Below are positions 22,213 to 22,983 of a stretch of 22,983 bases of DNA, in pieces. Numbering within the stretch: the stretch's first letter is position 1; every line of letters starts with the position of its first letter. Under the pieces are notes generated by a model, which worked only from the letters and a program-made list of their open reading frames with translations, did not search any database and was not told the DNA's origin. Origin of the DNA: Reclinomonas americana ATCC 50394 (taxonomy: Eukaryota; Jakobida; Jakobea; Jakobida); NCBI GenBank assembly GCA_048213135.1, contig PS015452.1, forward strand, positions 46,171-69,153. The letters run 5' to 3'. A program made the translations under genes and the position numbers.

Positions 22213-22331
22213 CGCTCTTTCTGTTTCAACCATGGCGGTAGAAGACTGCGGAGTGAGCAGTAGCATCTCGCGATCATTGGAGAAGGAGGAGCAGTGGGCT
22301 GTTCATACTCTCCGTAGCCTTCTGCCCGACT

Positions 22332-22760
22332 CTGCAGCCCGATCTCTGCAAGTGAACGATCGGCACTTCGTTGTTGCAAAGCGTCAGCCTCTCTACGTCT
22401 CTCCGTGCATGTGTATCTGGCGGCAGCAGAAGAGCGAGCGTTAACAGTTCCAGCTGAACTACGAGCTTTGTGTTGTCTCTCTCATTCTGCAGCCTGTTCT
22501 TTGTGATATCTTGCAATTGAATGACAGGCGAACCCTCTGTCTTTCCGTGCGTATCTCATAAACAGCAACAGAAGAAGAGCGAGCGGAAGCAGTCTCAGCT
22601 GAACAACATGCACTGTGTTGTCTCTCTCTCCCTCACTCTGCAGCCCGTTGTTTTTTGATATCTTGCGTCTGAATGTTTCCTGTCATCTGTGTCTCTCCGT
22701 TCATGCGTCTCCGGCGGCAGAAGAAGAACCTCGCTTCTCCTCGAGCTTCCTTCATTTTCT
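22332..22760. repeat. Diverged tandem repeat of about 150 bp, each unit led by a 3'-splice-site-like CTGCAG
   Basis: Units begin at CTGCAG 22332, 22488 and 22638 (spacings 156 and 150 bp). Shared blocks are tctctctccgt-catg/gcg, ggcagcagaagagcgagcg, cagctgaac, tgtgttgtctctctc and ttgatatcttgc. The third unit is truncated and runs toward the CT repeat. No supported coding sequence lies in 22264-22760. Confidence 0.7.
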
Positions 22761-22776
22761 TGCTTGTCTTGTGCGT

Positions 22777-22983
<207 letters not shown>

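Overview
This window is nuclear DNA from a GC-rich, intron-dense eukaryote, most likely a unicellular protist. The evidence is short spliceosomal introns (mostly about 36-100 nt, with gtgcg/gttgcg/gtgag-type donors), abundant CA/CT microsatellites, the standard stop codons, and a typical eukaryotic methionine aminopeptidase 2. I cannot name the lineage from the sequence alone. No rRNA, tRNA, CRISPR, transposase or reverse transcriptase was seen.

Four protein genes were reconstructed by joining exons whose phases agree. (1) Positions 239-6525, minus strand: at least 25 exons and at least 1470 codons. It encodes a large protein with an Ala/Ser/Gly-rich N-terminus, a beta-rich (propeller-like) first half and an all-helical second half. 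Its 3' end runs off the left edge through a (GT)n intron. I do not recognise it; the architecture recalls nucleoporin or coat scaffolds. (2) Positions 6856-17690, plus strand: a giant ankyrin-repeat protein of about 3295 residues with about 85 repeats in 13 exons. (3) Positions 17806-20536, minus strand: methionine aminopeptidase 2, about 507 residues in 9 exons, with every catalytic and metal residue present. (4) Positions 21409 to about 22188 (or 22263), plus strand: a small unrecognised protein with one N-terminal membrane anchor.

Genes 1 and 2 diverge from a 330-bp spacer. Genes 2 and 3 converge with only 115 bp between their stops. Genes 3 and 4 diverge from an 872-bp spacer that holds a diverged tandem repeat. 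Both window ends are simple repeats: degenerate CGGA/CGTA plus (AC)n on the left, (CT)n plus (CTA)n on the right. They probably mark where an assembly stopped. The four genes share no obvious pathway.

The most interesting features are: the four-repeat super-periodicity in the 5' third of the ankyrin gene; its two huge uninterrupted exons beside intron-dense ends; a set of stop-free introns whose lengths are multiples of three; two introns for which reading frame demands GC-AG splicing; a G-run cluster at one 5' splice site; and a polypyrimidine minisatellite inside a MetAP2 intron. I found no convincing new multi-gene system. All exon calls come from reading the sequence and have no transcript support.
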